Shown: positions 1 to 8,397 of the stretch, piece by piece
How the letters are laid out: each line of letters starts with the position of its first letter
How positions within the stretch are numbered: position 1 is the first letter of the stretch
Assembly: GCA_021780215.1 (NCBI GenBank)
Contig: JAJXZD010000165.1
Span: 1 to 51,559, forward strand
DNA: 51,559 nucleotides
Reading direction: 5' to 3'
From: Acidobacteriota bacterium
GTDB lineage: Bacteria > Acidobacteriota > Terriglobia > Acidiferrales > UBA7541
Program-made: the position numbers and the translations under genes
Notes under the pieces: generated by a model
What the model saw: only the letters and a program-made list of their open reading frames with translations
Told to the model about the DNA's origin: nothing
Database searches by the model: none

Positions 1-140
1 AGCGCCTCGGCGCTGGCCTCGTTGAGGTTGATCCTGGCCGTTGCCGCGGTCTTGGTCATGGCCTTGGTGGCCGCTTTTTTCGTCGCGTCGGTCGGCGTGG
101 AGAAGGTCACCAGCTTCCGGCCGGCGATTGTGATCTCCGA
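1..140 (-). CDS. Partial ORF, ComEA-like helix-hairpin-helix N-side
   Basis: Reading leftward off the window edge, the frame gives a Lys/Ala/Thr-rich linker followed by INLNEASAEA, which resembles the opening of the ComEA-type helix-hairpin-helix DNA-binding repeat (usually LNxASxxEL). The rest of the repeat lies outside the window. The frame stays open up to about position 269, but the upstream translation is Cys/Arg-rich, has no signal peptide and overlaps the PQQ-dehydrogenase remnant on the other strand, so the true 5' end is probably missing. I infer a gene truncated at a junction near 131-140. The family call rests on one short motif and is weak. Confidence 0.33.
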
Positions 141-307
141 TCTCGTATTCCGTCGGCGGGACGCAATACATCGCGGTCGTTTCCGGGGGAGGCAGTCCAC
201 TCGACGCGAGCGGGCACAGCCTGGCTCCCGAACTTGACAATCCTTCAGGAGGCACGACTCTCTGGATTTTCAAGCTGCCCGGCGCCGCAAACACAAAACG
301 CCCATAG
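134..307 (+). pseudogene. C-terminal remnant of a PQQ-dependent alcohol dehydrogenase
   Basis: The frame from 134 to the TAG at 305-307 reads SPISYSVGGTQYIAVVSGGG and then ends in TTLWIFKLPG plus a short tail. This matches the C-terminal last blade of quinoprotein (PQQ) methanol/ethanol dehydrogenases, where a P(I/M)(S/T)Y.V.G.QY.AV.(G/S)G strand precedes the final FKL strand. A TGA at 131-133 closes the frame upstream and no other frame to the left continues the family, so at most about 57 of some 600 residues remain. It is a decayed or truncated gene, or a break in assembly. It is not a copy of the intact PQQ-type protein at 34784-36463, whose C-terminus is different. Confidence 0.6.
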
Positions 308-315
308 ATTCCGGC

Positions 316-1893
316 TCACCATTTCGGAATGCCGCAGGTGAAATTGGCGGCGTCGTACGGATCGCCGCCTTTGTAAATCGCAGCCTGGGGGTACGGGCAG
401 ACGGGATGCGTGCGGTCAACGACCCCTCCAACGCGGTGTGAAGCAATAATTTTGTCCGGAGGAACATTCGTCTCGCGCCACTTCTCGATCACATCCTGTG
501 CATTGAACGCGCCGGGGCCGCGCACATCAAACCCGGAGCACATCCCCTCTCCGGGCACCATAAACAAGCGGGCGAAATCTTGCGTCTTGCCCGGGCCGCC
601 CATCGCTGCCTGGACATGCTGGTAGTAATCCACGAGGCCGCCTGGAGGGATCGCCGCTTCCTGCCAGGATTGGTACATGAGCAATTTTCCCCCGTGCTCC
701 TTGAAGGGACGCAGATTCGGATCGGTCATGTTCACCATCACCCCGACCCTCTCATCCGCAAGGCGCGTGTCGCGCGACACATCGAACGTATGCCAATCCC
801 AGCCCGCATTTTGGAAGACGACGGTCGCAAAGAAATCCTTGTTAATCGCCATCGGCTCCGGACCGCCGAGCATCATCCCCCAATCCAATTCGCTGCCCGG
901 CTCGAGCCCCGGATAGATCTGGGTGCCGTCGTTGAATCTGGCCCCGGCGTAAACGAGTCGGGCTGTCTGCACCTGCGCCGGCGTGAGGCATGATGCATAG
1001 TCTTCCTTGGCGGGGCACTGGATGCTGGCCGGATCGAAATGGCAGAGCATCGGATTCTCGATGATGCCGTCGCGCACGCCGTCGAGACCGTCGCACGCGT
1101 CGAGCACCGCCCGGTTAATAGCAGGATACTTGCTCGGCGGAATATAGCCGGGCGCCTTCACCCCGTCTTTCAGCGATACCCAGGAGAGGTAGACCGAGAC
1201 TGCCTGAAGATGCGTGATGTCGTACGCGGGATCGCCGGCGGCGATTCCGTCATAGTCTGTCGGATACTTCTGCGCCTCGGTCAGCGCCTGATTGCCGCCC
1301 TCGTGGCAACTGCTCCAGAAAGACAACCTCGGGGCCTTGCCGTAATACGCGCGAATAATCTGCTTCGCGGCTACCGTCATCTCGTGAACCGCGCGGTAAC
1401 CCCAATCAGTCACTTTCTCCGGATGCCCGATGGCCCACGGCGGGAGCGCGCCCGTGGCCTCCGCATCGGCATGGCCGGTGTCGGTGGATGCCGTCGCGTA
1501 GCCGCGCGCGACTTCCCGCGACATCCCGCCATAGCTGATGGCTCCCACGAACCCGGGATTGCCGGCTCCAAAGTACTTGCCGTTCCAATGCGCGGTGGTG
1601 GGCAGCCAGACCTCAAACGAAATGTGCGAATCGCTCGTCGGCGCGGCAAATCCCGCCACGCGGCAAAACGGCACCGATACCTTCAGCCCCGCCGGCGTGC
1701 CGTACTTCCCGGGCAAGCTGGGAACCTCGAAATCCGGCGGCGGCGCGATGGATTTCGCCATCGTTATTGTGACACTTGGAATTTTGAGGGTCGCCAGGCT
1801 TTCACACGACTGTTGGGCAGCCGCCGGCATCGAAGCGAGCACGAAGCCCGCCAGGAAAATCAAAAGCAAATATCGATACGAATGACGCCTCAC
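316..1893 (-). CDS. Secreted tannase/feruloyl-esterase-family protein, catalytic residues replaced (copy 1)
   Basis: The protein has 525 residues, with an N-terminal signal peptide ending near AAA-Q (about residue 26). Family landmarks are present: the EAQKYPTDYDGI stretch, the Ca-binding-like CDGLDGVRDG, and the C-terminal RTHPVCPYP and DAANFTC. The family uses a CS-D-HC arrangement. Here the nucleophile elbow is SSCHEGG (194-200), with His197 where Ser belongs. The Asp site in SWQEAAI is Glu412, and the usual GHC is GMC (Met451-Cys452). Both disulfide cysteines remain. The start is GTG at 1893, because it aligns with the paralogue and follows GGGGAGGA; the open frame further upstream is not coding. 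An ordinary ester hydrolase is doubtful; the fold is secure. Confidence 0.88.
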   Translation of the reverse strand: MRRHSYRYLLLIFLAGFVLASMPAAAQQSCESLATLKIPSVTITMAKSIAPPPDFEVPSLPGKYGTPAGLKVSVPFCRVAGFAAPTSDSHISFEVWLPTTAHWNGKYFGAGNPGFVGAISYGGMSREVARGYATASTDTGHADAEATGALPPWAIGHPEKVTDWGYRAVHEMTVAAKQIIRAYYGKAPRLSFWSSCHEGGNQALTEAQKYPTDYDGIAAGDPAYDITHLQAVSVYLSWVSLKDGVKAPGYIPPSKYPAINRAVLDACDGLDGVRDGIIENPMLCHFDPASIQCPAKEDYASCLTPAQVQTARLVYAGARFNDGTQIYPGLEPGSELDWGMMLGGPEPMAINKDFFATVVFQNAGWDWHTFDVSRDTRLADERVGVMVNMTDPNLRPFKEHGGKLLMYQSWQEAAIPPGGLVDYYQHVQAAMGGPGKTQDFARLFMVPGEGMCSGFDVRGPGAFNAQDVIEKWRETNVPPDKIIASHRVGGVVDRTHPVCPYPQAAIYKGGDPYDAANFTCGIPKW

Positions 1894-2103
1894 GTGGGTC
1901 CTCCCCTTTTGCCGTCGTTGATCGCCGTGCTCGCCTGTAAATTCTCGACTCCTGGTTCGCGGCCATGCTCTATATACCGGAGAGCGGCCCCACTCTGCAC
2001 GTTCTCTTTGCATCCAGCCCGTTTCCGCCGAGCAAAGCCCCCAAGACATTGCCTCGTTTTCACCTAGGCTTCTGGAGCGTCGCACAGCTCTTAGGGCCTT
2101 GGC

Positions 2104-3687
2104 TCACCACTTCGGAATGCCGCAGGTGAAATTGGCGGCGTCATACGGGCTGCCGCTGCCGCTGTAAATAGCCACTTTCGGCCACGCACATGCCGGATGC
2201 GTGCGATCCACGACGCCATTCACCTTGTGCGCGTTCTCGATCCTGTCGGGCGCGACGCCGGTTTCTCGCCACTTCTCGATCACGTCCAGGGCATTAAACG
2301 TGCTGCCCGCTCCCATGCCGAATCCCGGACACATCCCCATGCCCGGAATCATGAACAGGCGCAAGAAACCGGTCGTTTCTTTTAAGCCGCCCATCTTTGT
2401 AACAACGCTGTTGTAGTAATCGAGCGCTCCTCGCGGCGGAATGATTGCTTCGTCCCATGATTCGTAGAGCAGCAGTTTTCCGCCGTGCCTCTTGAACGGA
2501 TCCAGATTCGGATCGGTCGAATCGACGTATTTGCCCACCCGCTCCTCGGCCAGTTTCGTATCCCGCGACACATCAAACGTTCGGAAATCCCAGCTTTCGT
2601 CGTTGAGGACCATGCTTTTGAAAAAACCCGTGCTGATGCTCAGAGGCTCGGGACCCGCAGCCATCAGACCCCATCCAAGTTCGCTTCCCGGGTCGAAGCC
2701 GGGATAAATCTGCTTCCCATCCGCGAACTTTGGACCCGCGTAGATCAGTTTTGCCGTGTGTACTTGCGCTGGAGTCAGGCAAGACGGCAAATCTTCCTTG
2801 GCGGGGCAGGCAATCGTCGCTGGGTCAAAGTGGCAGAGCATCGGATTCTCGATAAATCCATCGCGCACGCCATCGAGCGCATCGCATTTGTCCAGCGCTG
2901 CCCGATGAATCACCGCGTATTTGCTCGGCGGAATATAGCTGGCTGCTTTTACTCCGTCCTTCAAGGACAGCCACGTGATGTATTCGGAAACAGCCTGCAA
3001 ATGCGTTATGTAGTATGCGGGGTCGCCAGCGGCGATGGCATCGTAGTCCGCCGGGTATTTTTGCGCCTCGGTCAGCGCCTGGTTTCCGCCTTCGTGACAA
3101 CTGCTCCAGAACGAATATTTCTCCGGCCGGCCATAATATGCACGAATCAGCGCTTTGGCCGCCACGGCCGTTTCATGGACTGCGCGATAGCCCCAGTCCG
3201 CGACCTTTTCCGGATGCCCGATGGCCCAGGCCGAAGGCGCTTCGCTCGTCGCGCCGATGTCCGAGTGGCCCGTGTCCGTCGAAGCCGCAACGTCGCCCTT
3301 CTCCACCTGCCGGACCAAGCCTGCGTAGCTGATCTCGCCGATAAACCCGGGATTGCCAATGCCTACATATTTGCCCGACCAATTCGCCGCCACCGGCAGC
3401 CACACCTCAAATGAGATATGCGAATCGCTCGTCGGTGTCGCGTAACCCGCCACCCGGCAGAACGGCACGTGCACCAGCAGACCGTTCGGCGTCCCGAAGC
3501 GTCCGGGGGTGCTGGGCACCTCAAAAGCTGGCGGCGCCTGGATCGACCTTGCCAGTGTGATCGTTACGCCGGGAATCTTCAGGGTCGCCAAACTTTCACA
3601 CGACTGTTGGGCAGCCGCGGGCCTCGAAGCAAGCACAATGCCCGCCAGGAAAATCAAAAGCAAATAACGAAACGAATGATGCGTCAC
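2104..3687 (-). CDS. Secreted tannase/feruloyl-esterase-family protein, catalytic residues replaced (copy 2)
   Basis: The 527-residue paralogue of the neighbouring gene is highly similar over its full length, including the signal peptide (LLLIFLAGIVLAS...AAAQ). The same three substitutions occur: SSCHEGG with His198 at the nucleophile position, SWDEAII with Glu413 at the Asp position, and GMC (Met452-Cys453) in place of GHC. The linking cysteines, the Ca-site-like CDALDGVRDG and the C-terminal DAANFTCGIPKW are conserved. The start is GTG at 3687 with GGGGAGGAC just upstream. Because both copies keep intact frames and identical substitutions, the altered active site is unlikely to be random decay. 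The protein is probably periplasmic or extracellular, acting on phenolic esters or binding them. Confidence 0.88.
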   Translation of the reverse strand: MTHHSFRYLLLIFLAGIVLASRPAAAQQSCESLATLKIPGVTITLARSIQAPPAFEVPSTPGRFGTPNGLLVHVPFCRVAGYATPTSDSHISFEVWLPVAANWSGKYVGIGNPGFIGEISYAGLVRQVEKGDVAASTDTGHSDIGATSEAPSAWAIGHPEKVADWGYRAVHETAVAAKALIRAYYGRPEKYSFWSSCHEGGNQALTEAQKYPADYDAIAAGDPAYYITHLQAVSEYITWLSLKDGVKAASYIPPSKYAVIHRAALDKCDALDGVRDGFIENPMLCHFDPATIACPAKEDLPSCLTPAQVHTAKLIYAGPKFADGKQIYPGFDPGSELGWGLMAAGPEPLSISTGFFKSMVLNDESWDFRTFDVSRDTKLAEERVGKYVDSTDPNLDPFKRHGGKLLLYESWDEAIIPPRGALDYYNSVVTKMGGLKETTGFLRLFMIPGMGMCPGFGMGAGSTFNALDVIEKWRETGVAPDRIENAHKVNGVVDRTHPACAWPKVAIYSGSGSPYDAANFTCGIPKW

Positions 3688-3889
3688 GTGAGTCCTCCCC
3701 TTGCGCCGTCGTTGATCGCCGCGCCTGTCTGCAAATCCTTGCGCTCCGGTTCCCAGCCATGCTCTATATACCTGAGAGCGGCCCTACGTTACACGTTTTC
3801 TTGCCACCCGGCCCGTTTCTGCCGAGCAAGGGCCGTCGCCGGCAGCCTTGCGGGAGACCTATTCCCTCCAGTAGAGTTTCCACGAAGGC

Positions 3890-3974
3890 GCCCGGGTGGC
3901 GGAATGGCATACGCGGGGGACTTAAAATCCCCTGTCCCTCACGGGACGTGTGGGTTCGACCCCCACCCCGGGCA
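3890..3974 (+). tRNA. tRNA-Leu (anticodon UAA)
   Basis: The acceptor stem GCCCGGG (3890-3896) pairs with CCCGGGC (3967-3973) and is followed by discriminator A. The anticodon stem GGGGA/TCCCC encloses loop CTTAAAA with anticodon TAA at 3923-3925. A long variable arm (TGTCCCTCACGGGACG) and the T-arm GTGGGTTCGACCCCCAC fit a class II leucine tRNA. CCA is not encoded. Confidence 0.95.
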
Positions 3975-4042
3975 CTCTTGTCCATGTTCACGCTGAATAT
4001 TCGAGCCGTTGCGCGGCCCTGTCCTTGAGGTATCATCATCAC

Positions 4043-4693
4043 ATGGCGGAGAACGGCCGCAATAATCTAAGACGTCCCTTCACACACTGGATTGGCGAGG
4101 GAGGAAGCTGGCTGCTGCACCACGTGGTGAGCGGGCTGGCGGCGACCGGCATCACTCCCAACATGTTCACCTACCTGGGTCTGGTGGTGAATTCCGTGGC
4201 CGCGGCGTGTCTTGCCATGGGGCGATTCCATCAGGCGGCTGCCATTTTGTTTTTGGCCGGCTTTCTCGACATGGCGGACGGGCAGGTGGCCCGCCGCGTC
4301 GGCCGCGTCACAGCTTTTGGCGCGTTCCTCGATTCCACGCTCGATCGCTATTCCGATCTGGGCCTCTATATGGGGCTGGTGGTCTATTACACGATGATTG
4401 GGCGCCCGTTCTACATGGCGCTGGCGGCGGTGGCAATGGCCAGCTCGTTCATGGTCAGCTATTCGCGGGCGCGCGCGGAATCGCTGATTCCATCCTGCAA
4501 GGTGGGCTTCATGGAGAGGCCAGAACGGCTGGTGCTGTTGCTGATTGGCGGGACTTTTAACCGGATGGCACAGGTTCTCTGGGTGATTGCGACGCTCTCC
4601 ACGCTGACTGTGATTCACCGCGTAGTCTATACCTGGCAAGAACTTCGTGCCGGCCGTTCCCTGCCCCAGGCCGAGGCGATCCTGCCACGCTAG
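4043..4693 (+). CDS. CDP-alcohol phosphatidyltransferase
   Basis: This 216-residue integral membrane enzyme would transfer a phosphatidyl group from CDP-diacylglycerol to an alcohol acceptor such as glycerol-3-phosphate or an inositol phosphate. The complete family signature D-x2-DG-x2-AR-x8-G-x3-D-x3-D is visible at residues 76-101 (D76, D79, G80, A83, R84, G93, D97, D101). I chose the ATG at 4043; the frame stays open upstream into the tRNA, which is not credible coding. The gene converges on the lipid operon, and the two TAG stops overlap at 4690-4693. The acceptor alcohol cannot be read from the sequence. Confidence 0.85.
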   Translation: MAENGRNNLRRPFTHWIGEGGSWLLHHVVSGLAATGITPNMFTYLGLVVNSVAAACLAMGRFHQAAAILFLAGFLDMADGQVARRVGRVTAFGAFLDSTLDRYSDLGLYMGLVVYYTMIGRPFYMALAAVAMASSFMVSYSRARAESLIPSCKVGFMERPERLVLLLIGGTFNRMAQVLWVIATLSTLTVIHRVVYTWQELRAGRSLPQAEAILPR

Positions 4694-5433
4694 GCTTTTC
4701 GGCTCTTTTTCAGCGACTCTTCCACCGGCCCGGAAACAATTTCCTGCACGCGCTGCCGCAGCGCTTCCGCGCCGTCCCGGCCCGTCGGCGTCACGTCAAT
4801 CGGATCGTGCACAAAGACGATGATTTTGCCCGGATGGAGCATCCAGTGGCCGGTCCGGAAAAATTCAAACGAGCCCACCATGCTGACCGGAACGAGCGGC
4901 ACGCCCAGCCTTTGCGCGATACTGAAAATTCCCTTCTTGAACGGGCGCAGGTGGCCGTCGCGCGTGCGCGATCCTTCGGCAAAGGCTATCAGGCTGATGC
5001 CGGAATCAATCGCCGCCTTGGCCCGCTCGGCCATGATCCGCAGCCCCTCGCGATTGGGGCTATCCGGCACGGGAATGTTGCCGAACCGGCTCATAAGCCA
5101 GCCATAGATTGGAATCTTGAAATGCGATTCGAGTTCGAAGCCCCGGAGAAATTGCGGAATTGCCGCGTAGACCACGAACGGGTCGAAGATGTTCACATGA
5201 TTGCTGATGAAGAGGCAGGTTTGCGCAGGGTCGAACCGCGGAGAGCAGCGAACCTCCACGCGTGCGCCCGCCAGCCGCAGCACATTGCGGCAAAACAGGC
5301 GCTGCAGCCAGTCGTCCTTGCGCGGGTCCACGAATGTCCCCAGGACTATCAGGAACGTGCAGACCACGGCAAAATGCACTCCGCTGACAGCCCATAGCAC
5401 AAGCGAACGAATGGTCAGCCAAGCCCGCTTCAT
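4690..5433 (-). CDS. 1-acyl-sn-glycerol-3-phosphate acyltransferase-like (PlsC family)
   Basis: This 247-residue protein has an N-terminal hydrophobic helix (about 10-35). Acyltransferase motif I is NHVNIFD (H79, D84), the substrate-binding motif is EGSRTRDG (from E153), and VPVSMVG follows as motif IV. It probably acylates a lysophosphatidate-like acceptor at the inner membrane using acyl-CoA or acyl-ACP. The start ATG at 5433 overlaps the stop of the lipid kinase gene as ATGA, which implies translational coupling. It is the last gene of the leftward lipid operon. The long open frame upstream of this start is a shadow of the kinase gene. Confidence 0.88.
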   Translation of the reverse strand: MKRAWLTIRSLVLWAVSGVHFAVVCTFLIVLGTFVDPRKDDWLQRLFCRNVLRLAGARVEVRCSPRFDPAQTCLFISNHVNIFDPFVVYAAIPQFLRGFELESHFKIPIYGWLMSRFGNIPVPDSPNREGLRIMAERAKAAIDSGISLIAFAEGSRTRDGHLRPFKKGIFSIAQRLGVPLVPVSMVGSFEFFRTGHWMLHPGKIIVFVHDPIDVTPTGRDGAEALRQRVQEIVSGPVEESLKKSRKA

Positions 5434-6332
5434 ACGATGACGTCGAGCGCCCCCGGAACAATCTCCAGCGAGCGGATTTGCAGATGAAGAATCTCGCCAT
5501 CCACCAAGGCATTCACCGGCCCGGCGAGATCGAACTCCACGCGCTGTGAGGCCGCCCGCGAGGCGCGCGGATGCTTCTGATGCGTGCCCGTAAACAGCCG
5601 CGGAAACAGCCACAGCAGGCGAAGCCGCCCGACCGGGCCCCAGCGGACATATTCGATCTGCCCATCGGTAGGATCGGCTTCCGGCGCAATCATCATCTTC
5701 CCACCTGTGAATTTGCTGTTGCTGAAGGCGAGGAAAAGGCACGGCCGCCGGTCCCATGCAGAGGCCGCAGCCAAACGGTGCGGGAAGGCCTCCGGCCGCA
5801 GCCTCGCCAGGCGTCCGAGCACAGCCAGGACGTAGCCCATCTCTCCCCAGCGCTTGAAGCGCCGGTTCGCCAGCTCGCCGGCATCGGCCGGAAAACCCAG
5901 ACTGAGCAGATTCATATAATAGAGTTCGCCGCCGGCATGCCGCAGCCGTATCAGGTCGCAGGCACGGCGCCGGCCGCTCCGCAGCGCTTCGACCGCGTGG
6001 GCAGAACCCTCGGTGGTGAAATCGCGCAGGAACGAATTGCCGGTACCCAGAGGTAGAAAACCCAGCGCGGGCCGTTCCGCGCCGCACGCCGCGGGAAAAA
6101 GTCCGTTCACAATCTCAAAGGAGGTCCCGTCGCCGCCCACGGCAAGAAAATTGCGAAAACCGCGCGAGTAGGCATCTGCCGCGAGAGCTGAAGATTCGCC
6201 CGGGCGCATGGTTTGCGCGATCTCGATATCCAACGAGCCTTCCTGACGCAGGCGCGCCAGCGCGGCCGGGGCCAGCTGTCCACAACGGCCATTCCCCGCT
6301 GCGGGATTCAAGATGGCAAAGAAGCGCTGCAT
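5430..6332 (-). CDS. Diacylglycerol-kinase-family lipid kinase (YegS/DgkB-like)
   Basis: The product has 300 residues and opens with a nucleotide-binding strand and NPAAGNGR (9-16), followed by the catalytic-domain signature GGDGT (66-70). FLPLGTGNSFLRD follows as the second ATP/lipid-site motif. The family phosphorylates diacylglycerol, sphingoid or related lipid alcohols. Its stop overlaps the start of the PlsC-like gene and it lies 40 bp downstream of the AMP-ligase, so it shares their transcript. In this operon it could phosphorylate the glycerolipid or fatty-alcohol-containing intermediate made upstream; that is inference. No strong ribosome binding site precedes the ATG. Confidence 0.87.
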   Translation of the reverse strand: MQRFFAILNPAAGNGRCGQLAPAALARLRQEGSLDIEIAQTMRPGESSALAADAYSRGFRNFLAVGGDGTSFEIVNGLFPAACGAERPALGFLPLGTGNSFLRDFTTEGSAHAVEALRSGRRRACDLIRLRHAGGELYYMNLLSLGFPADAGELANRRFKRWGEMGYVLAVLGRLARLRPEAFPHRLAAASAWDRRPCLFLAFSNSKFTGGKMMIAPEADPTDGQIEYVRWGPVGRLRLLWLFPRLFTGTHQKHPRASRAASQRVEFDLAGPVNALVDGEILHLQIRSLEIVPGALDVIV

Positions 6333-6372
6333 TTCAAATGCCCCGTTCGGCTCGATGGTCGCTGCCGGAACG

Positions 6373-8082
6373 TCACAGCGTTACCATCTGATCCCGGCTC
6401 GCGGCTTGCCGGATCTGTTCCGCCAGCTCCATGCGCTTGATTTTCATGGAAGCGGTCCGTGGAAAATCGCGGTCCCAGACGAGATAGCCGCTAATCCTCT
6501 TGTAATTCAGCAAACGGCGATTGCGCTCCGCAATGTCGGCCGCCACTTCCTCGGAAAGCGCCCCGCCGCCTTCCGGATGCACAACGAGAACTAGTTGTTC
6601 ACCGATCATGGTGAGCGCCGGCCAAAGGTAGTTGGCCGCAAAGACGCAAAATTCTTTGGCCGCCAGCCCCTCGAACACCGCTTCGATGTCCTCGGGGTAG
6701 ATATTCTTCCCTTCCTCGGTGACGATCATGTTCTTCTTGCGGCCCAACAGCTGCAAATGGCCTTTCGCGTCCAAACGGCCCAGATCGCCGGTCATCAGCC
6801 AGCCGTCCACAATCGTCTCCGCGGTCATCTCCGGATCGTCGAGGTAATGCGACATCACTGTTTTGCCGCGGACAGCCACTTCCCCGACTCCCTCCGCGTC
6901 CGGATCGGCGATGCGGACTTCGACGCCCGGCAGGGGCCTGCCAACCGTGTCCGCGCGGAAGGGTTTGAAATCATTCAGCGTGATGACTGTGCCGGCCTCG
7001 GTGCAGCCGTAGCCGTTGCCGACGGGAATGCCGAGGTCGTAGAAGAATTGCAAGGTGGACGCCTCGGTGAACGCTCCGCCGACGAACAGCGCGCGAAGTT
7101 CGCCGCCAAATCCTTCATGGACCTGCCGCAGCAAGGCGCGGCTCATCTTGAGCCTCGGTCTTCTGCGCGTGACCAGGCGGTTCATGCTGATAAGCGCGCC
7201 CAACATCTGGCGGCGACCGCGAGGGAGTTCCGCAAAGCGCTCTCGCAGGCCGCGCTCCAGAATCTTGAGCAGCATCGGCACAACCGTCATGTAGCTGATC
7301 TTGTATTTGCGGAAGGCGTCGCGGATATATTCGGGGCGCAGCGTGCGCAAGTGCACCACTGTGGCACCACAAGTGAACGGCCCGATAAAGCCGACCATGA
7401 AATCAATCGCGTGGTTGGTAGGGAGGATGCTCAGGTAGCGCATCCCCGGCGCAAAGGGAAACAGCGCCGTAAGCGCCCGGCACTGCTCCAGATAGTTTTC
7501 GTGTGTCAGCACGCAGCCCTTCGGGCGGCCGCCGGTGCCTGACGAGTAGACGATACAGGCAGGATCTTCCCGCCGGCGCGGAACGAAGATCGGATGGCGG
7601 TTGCCGCGAAACTCCTCCCAGCGCCGCGCTCCCTCCAGCGCGGCTCCCACGGGCGCTTCGGTGACGAGCACCAGGCGCGGCTTGCGCTCCCCGAACCCCT
7701 CGCTTTGCGCGAGCGCCCTCCAAATATGGTATTCGACGATCAGCACCTCGGCCCGCGAGTGCGCCAGAAGCTGAAGCTGCTCCGCGAATGGCAGCTTGTA
7801 ATCGAGCGGCACCAGCACGCCACCGGAATAGAACACCGCGTAGGCCGAAATCAGCCATTTCGACTGATTCGTCATCAGAATCGCGGCCCGCGAGTCCTTT
7901 TGAAAGCCGGCTTCCTGCAGCGCGCGGGCGAGGGGCAGCGCGGCTTCCCGGAACTGGCGGTAGGTAAGGCGCGCCTTCTCGCGGTCCCGGTCCGACTCTA
8001 TGAGGCATGTCTCCCCGGGCCAGCGAGCCAGCCCGGCGCGCAGCGCTTCACCGAGGCAGTTGTACTGGCGGAGGTCCAGCAT
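6373..8082 (-). CDS. AMP-dependent acyl ligase (acyl-CoA/acyl-ACP synthetase)
   Basis: This 569-residue ANL-superfamily enzyme activates a carboxylate as acyl-AMP and transfers it to a thiol. The P-loop is [11 protein letters not shown] (179-189), with Gly where the second Thr is usual. [10 protein letters not shown] (A5), TGDLG (A7) and the C-terminal [10 protein letters not shown] (catalytic Lys, A10) are all present. The ATG overlaps the stop of the acyl-carrier-protein gene (TGATG), suggesting that the carrier protein is its partner. The substrate is probably a fatty acid, given the neighbours; an aryl acid is not excluded. Confidence 0.87.
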   Translation of the reverse strand: MLDLRQYNCLGEALRAGLARWPGETCLIESDRDREKARLTYRQFREAALPLARALQEAGFQKDSRAAILMTNQSKWLISAYAVFYSGGVLVPLDYKLPFAEQLQLLAHSRAEVLIVEYHIWRALAQSEGFGERKPRLVLVTEAPVGAALEGARRWEEFRGNRHPIFVPRRREDPACIVYSSGTGGRPKGCVLTHENYLEQCRALTALFPFAPGMRYLSILPTNHAIDFMVGFIGPFTCGATVVHLRTLRPEYIRDAFRKYKISYMTVVPMLLKILERGLRERFAELPRGRRQMLGALISMNRLVTRRRPRLKMSRALLRQVHEGFGGELRALFVGGAFTEASTLQFFYDLGIPVGNGYGCTEAGTVITLNDFKPFRADTVGRPLPGVEVRIADPDAEGVGEVAVRGKTVMSHYLDDPEMTAETIVDGWLMTGDLGRLDAKGHLQLLGRKKNMIVTEEGKNIYPEDIEAVFEGLAAKEFCVFAANYLWPALTMIGEQLVLVVHPEGGGALSEEVAADIAERNRRLLNYKRISGYLVWDRDFPRTASMKIKRMELAEQIRQAASRDQMVTL

Positions 8083-8324
8083 CAGAGGCGCGATTGGATG
8101 CGTTCGGCGAGCGTGCGGAAATCGCTCACGCCCTGCAATTCGTAGTCCGGCAACTCGATGCCAAAATGCTGCTCGAGGCGCGTGAGCAGGCCGAGGGCCT
8201 GCAGACTGTTGATGCCGAGCTTCTGGAAAAAGTCGTCGCCCGGCTGGAGACTTTCCCGCGGCACGTGAAAATGCTCCGCCGCGAGATTCAGTATTTCTTC
8301 GATGGTGGCGTCGAGTGTGGGCAT
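8082..8324 (-). CDS. Acyl carrier protein
   Basis: This small acidic protein has 80 residues and the four-helix ACP pattern. The phosphopantetheine attachment site is LGINSLQAL, with Ser40 in an NSL variant of the usual DSL. The ATG at 8324 gives normal ACP length; the frame runs open to 8564 but the added sequence is Arg/Cys-rich and implausible. It sits between the crotonase and AMP-ligase genes, so it probably carries the operon's acyl intermediate rather than serving general fatty acid synthesis, where acpP normally neighbours fabD, fabF or fabG. Confidence 0.9.
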   Translation of the reverse strand: MPTLDATIEEILNLAAEHFHVPRESLQPGDDFFQKLGINSLQALGLLTRLEQHFGIELPDYELQGVSDFRTLAERIQSRL

Positions 8325-8397
8325 CTTTTTCAGTGTAACCGACTTCCCCGCCTCCTTACAGCAGCCAACTGCGCGCCGCCGCGGGCCTCGCCTGCCG

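Larger units (their letters stand above)
316..3831 (-). repeat. Tandem gene duplication including promoter region
   Basis: Two units, about 316-2037 and 2104-3831, align end to end. The start codons are 1794 bp apart, and the upstream element TCTATATACC (plus-strand reading, 1970-1979 and 3764-3773) lies exactly 77 bp before each start, so the leader contains no indels. Similarity begins at the stop codons and fades about 145 bp upstream of each start. The six-base difference in unit length equals two extra codons in copy 2. The shared TATATA could be a -10 element; I see no matching -35. Confidence 0.85.

Noticed and set aside
5434-6087. Upstream extension of the PlsC-like frame to 6087.
   Set aside because: The added sequence is out-of-frame lipid-kinase coding DNA; ATG at 5433 with ATGA overlap is the natural start.
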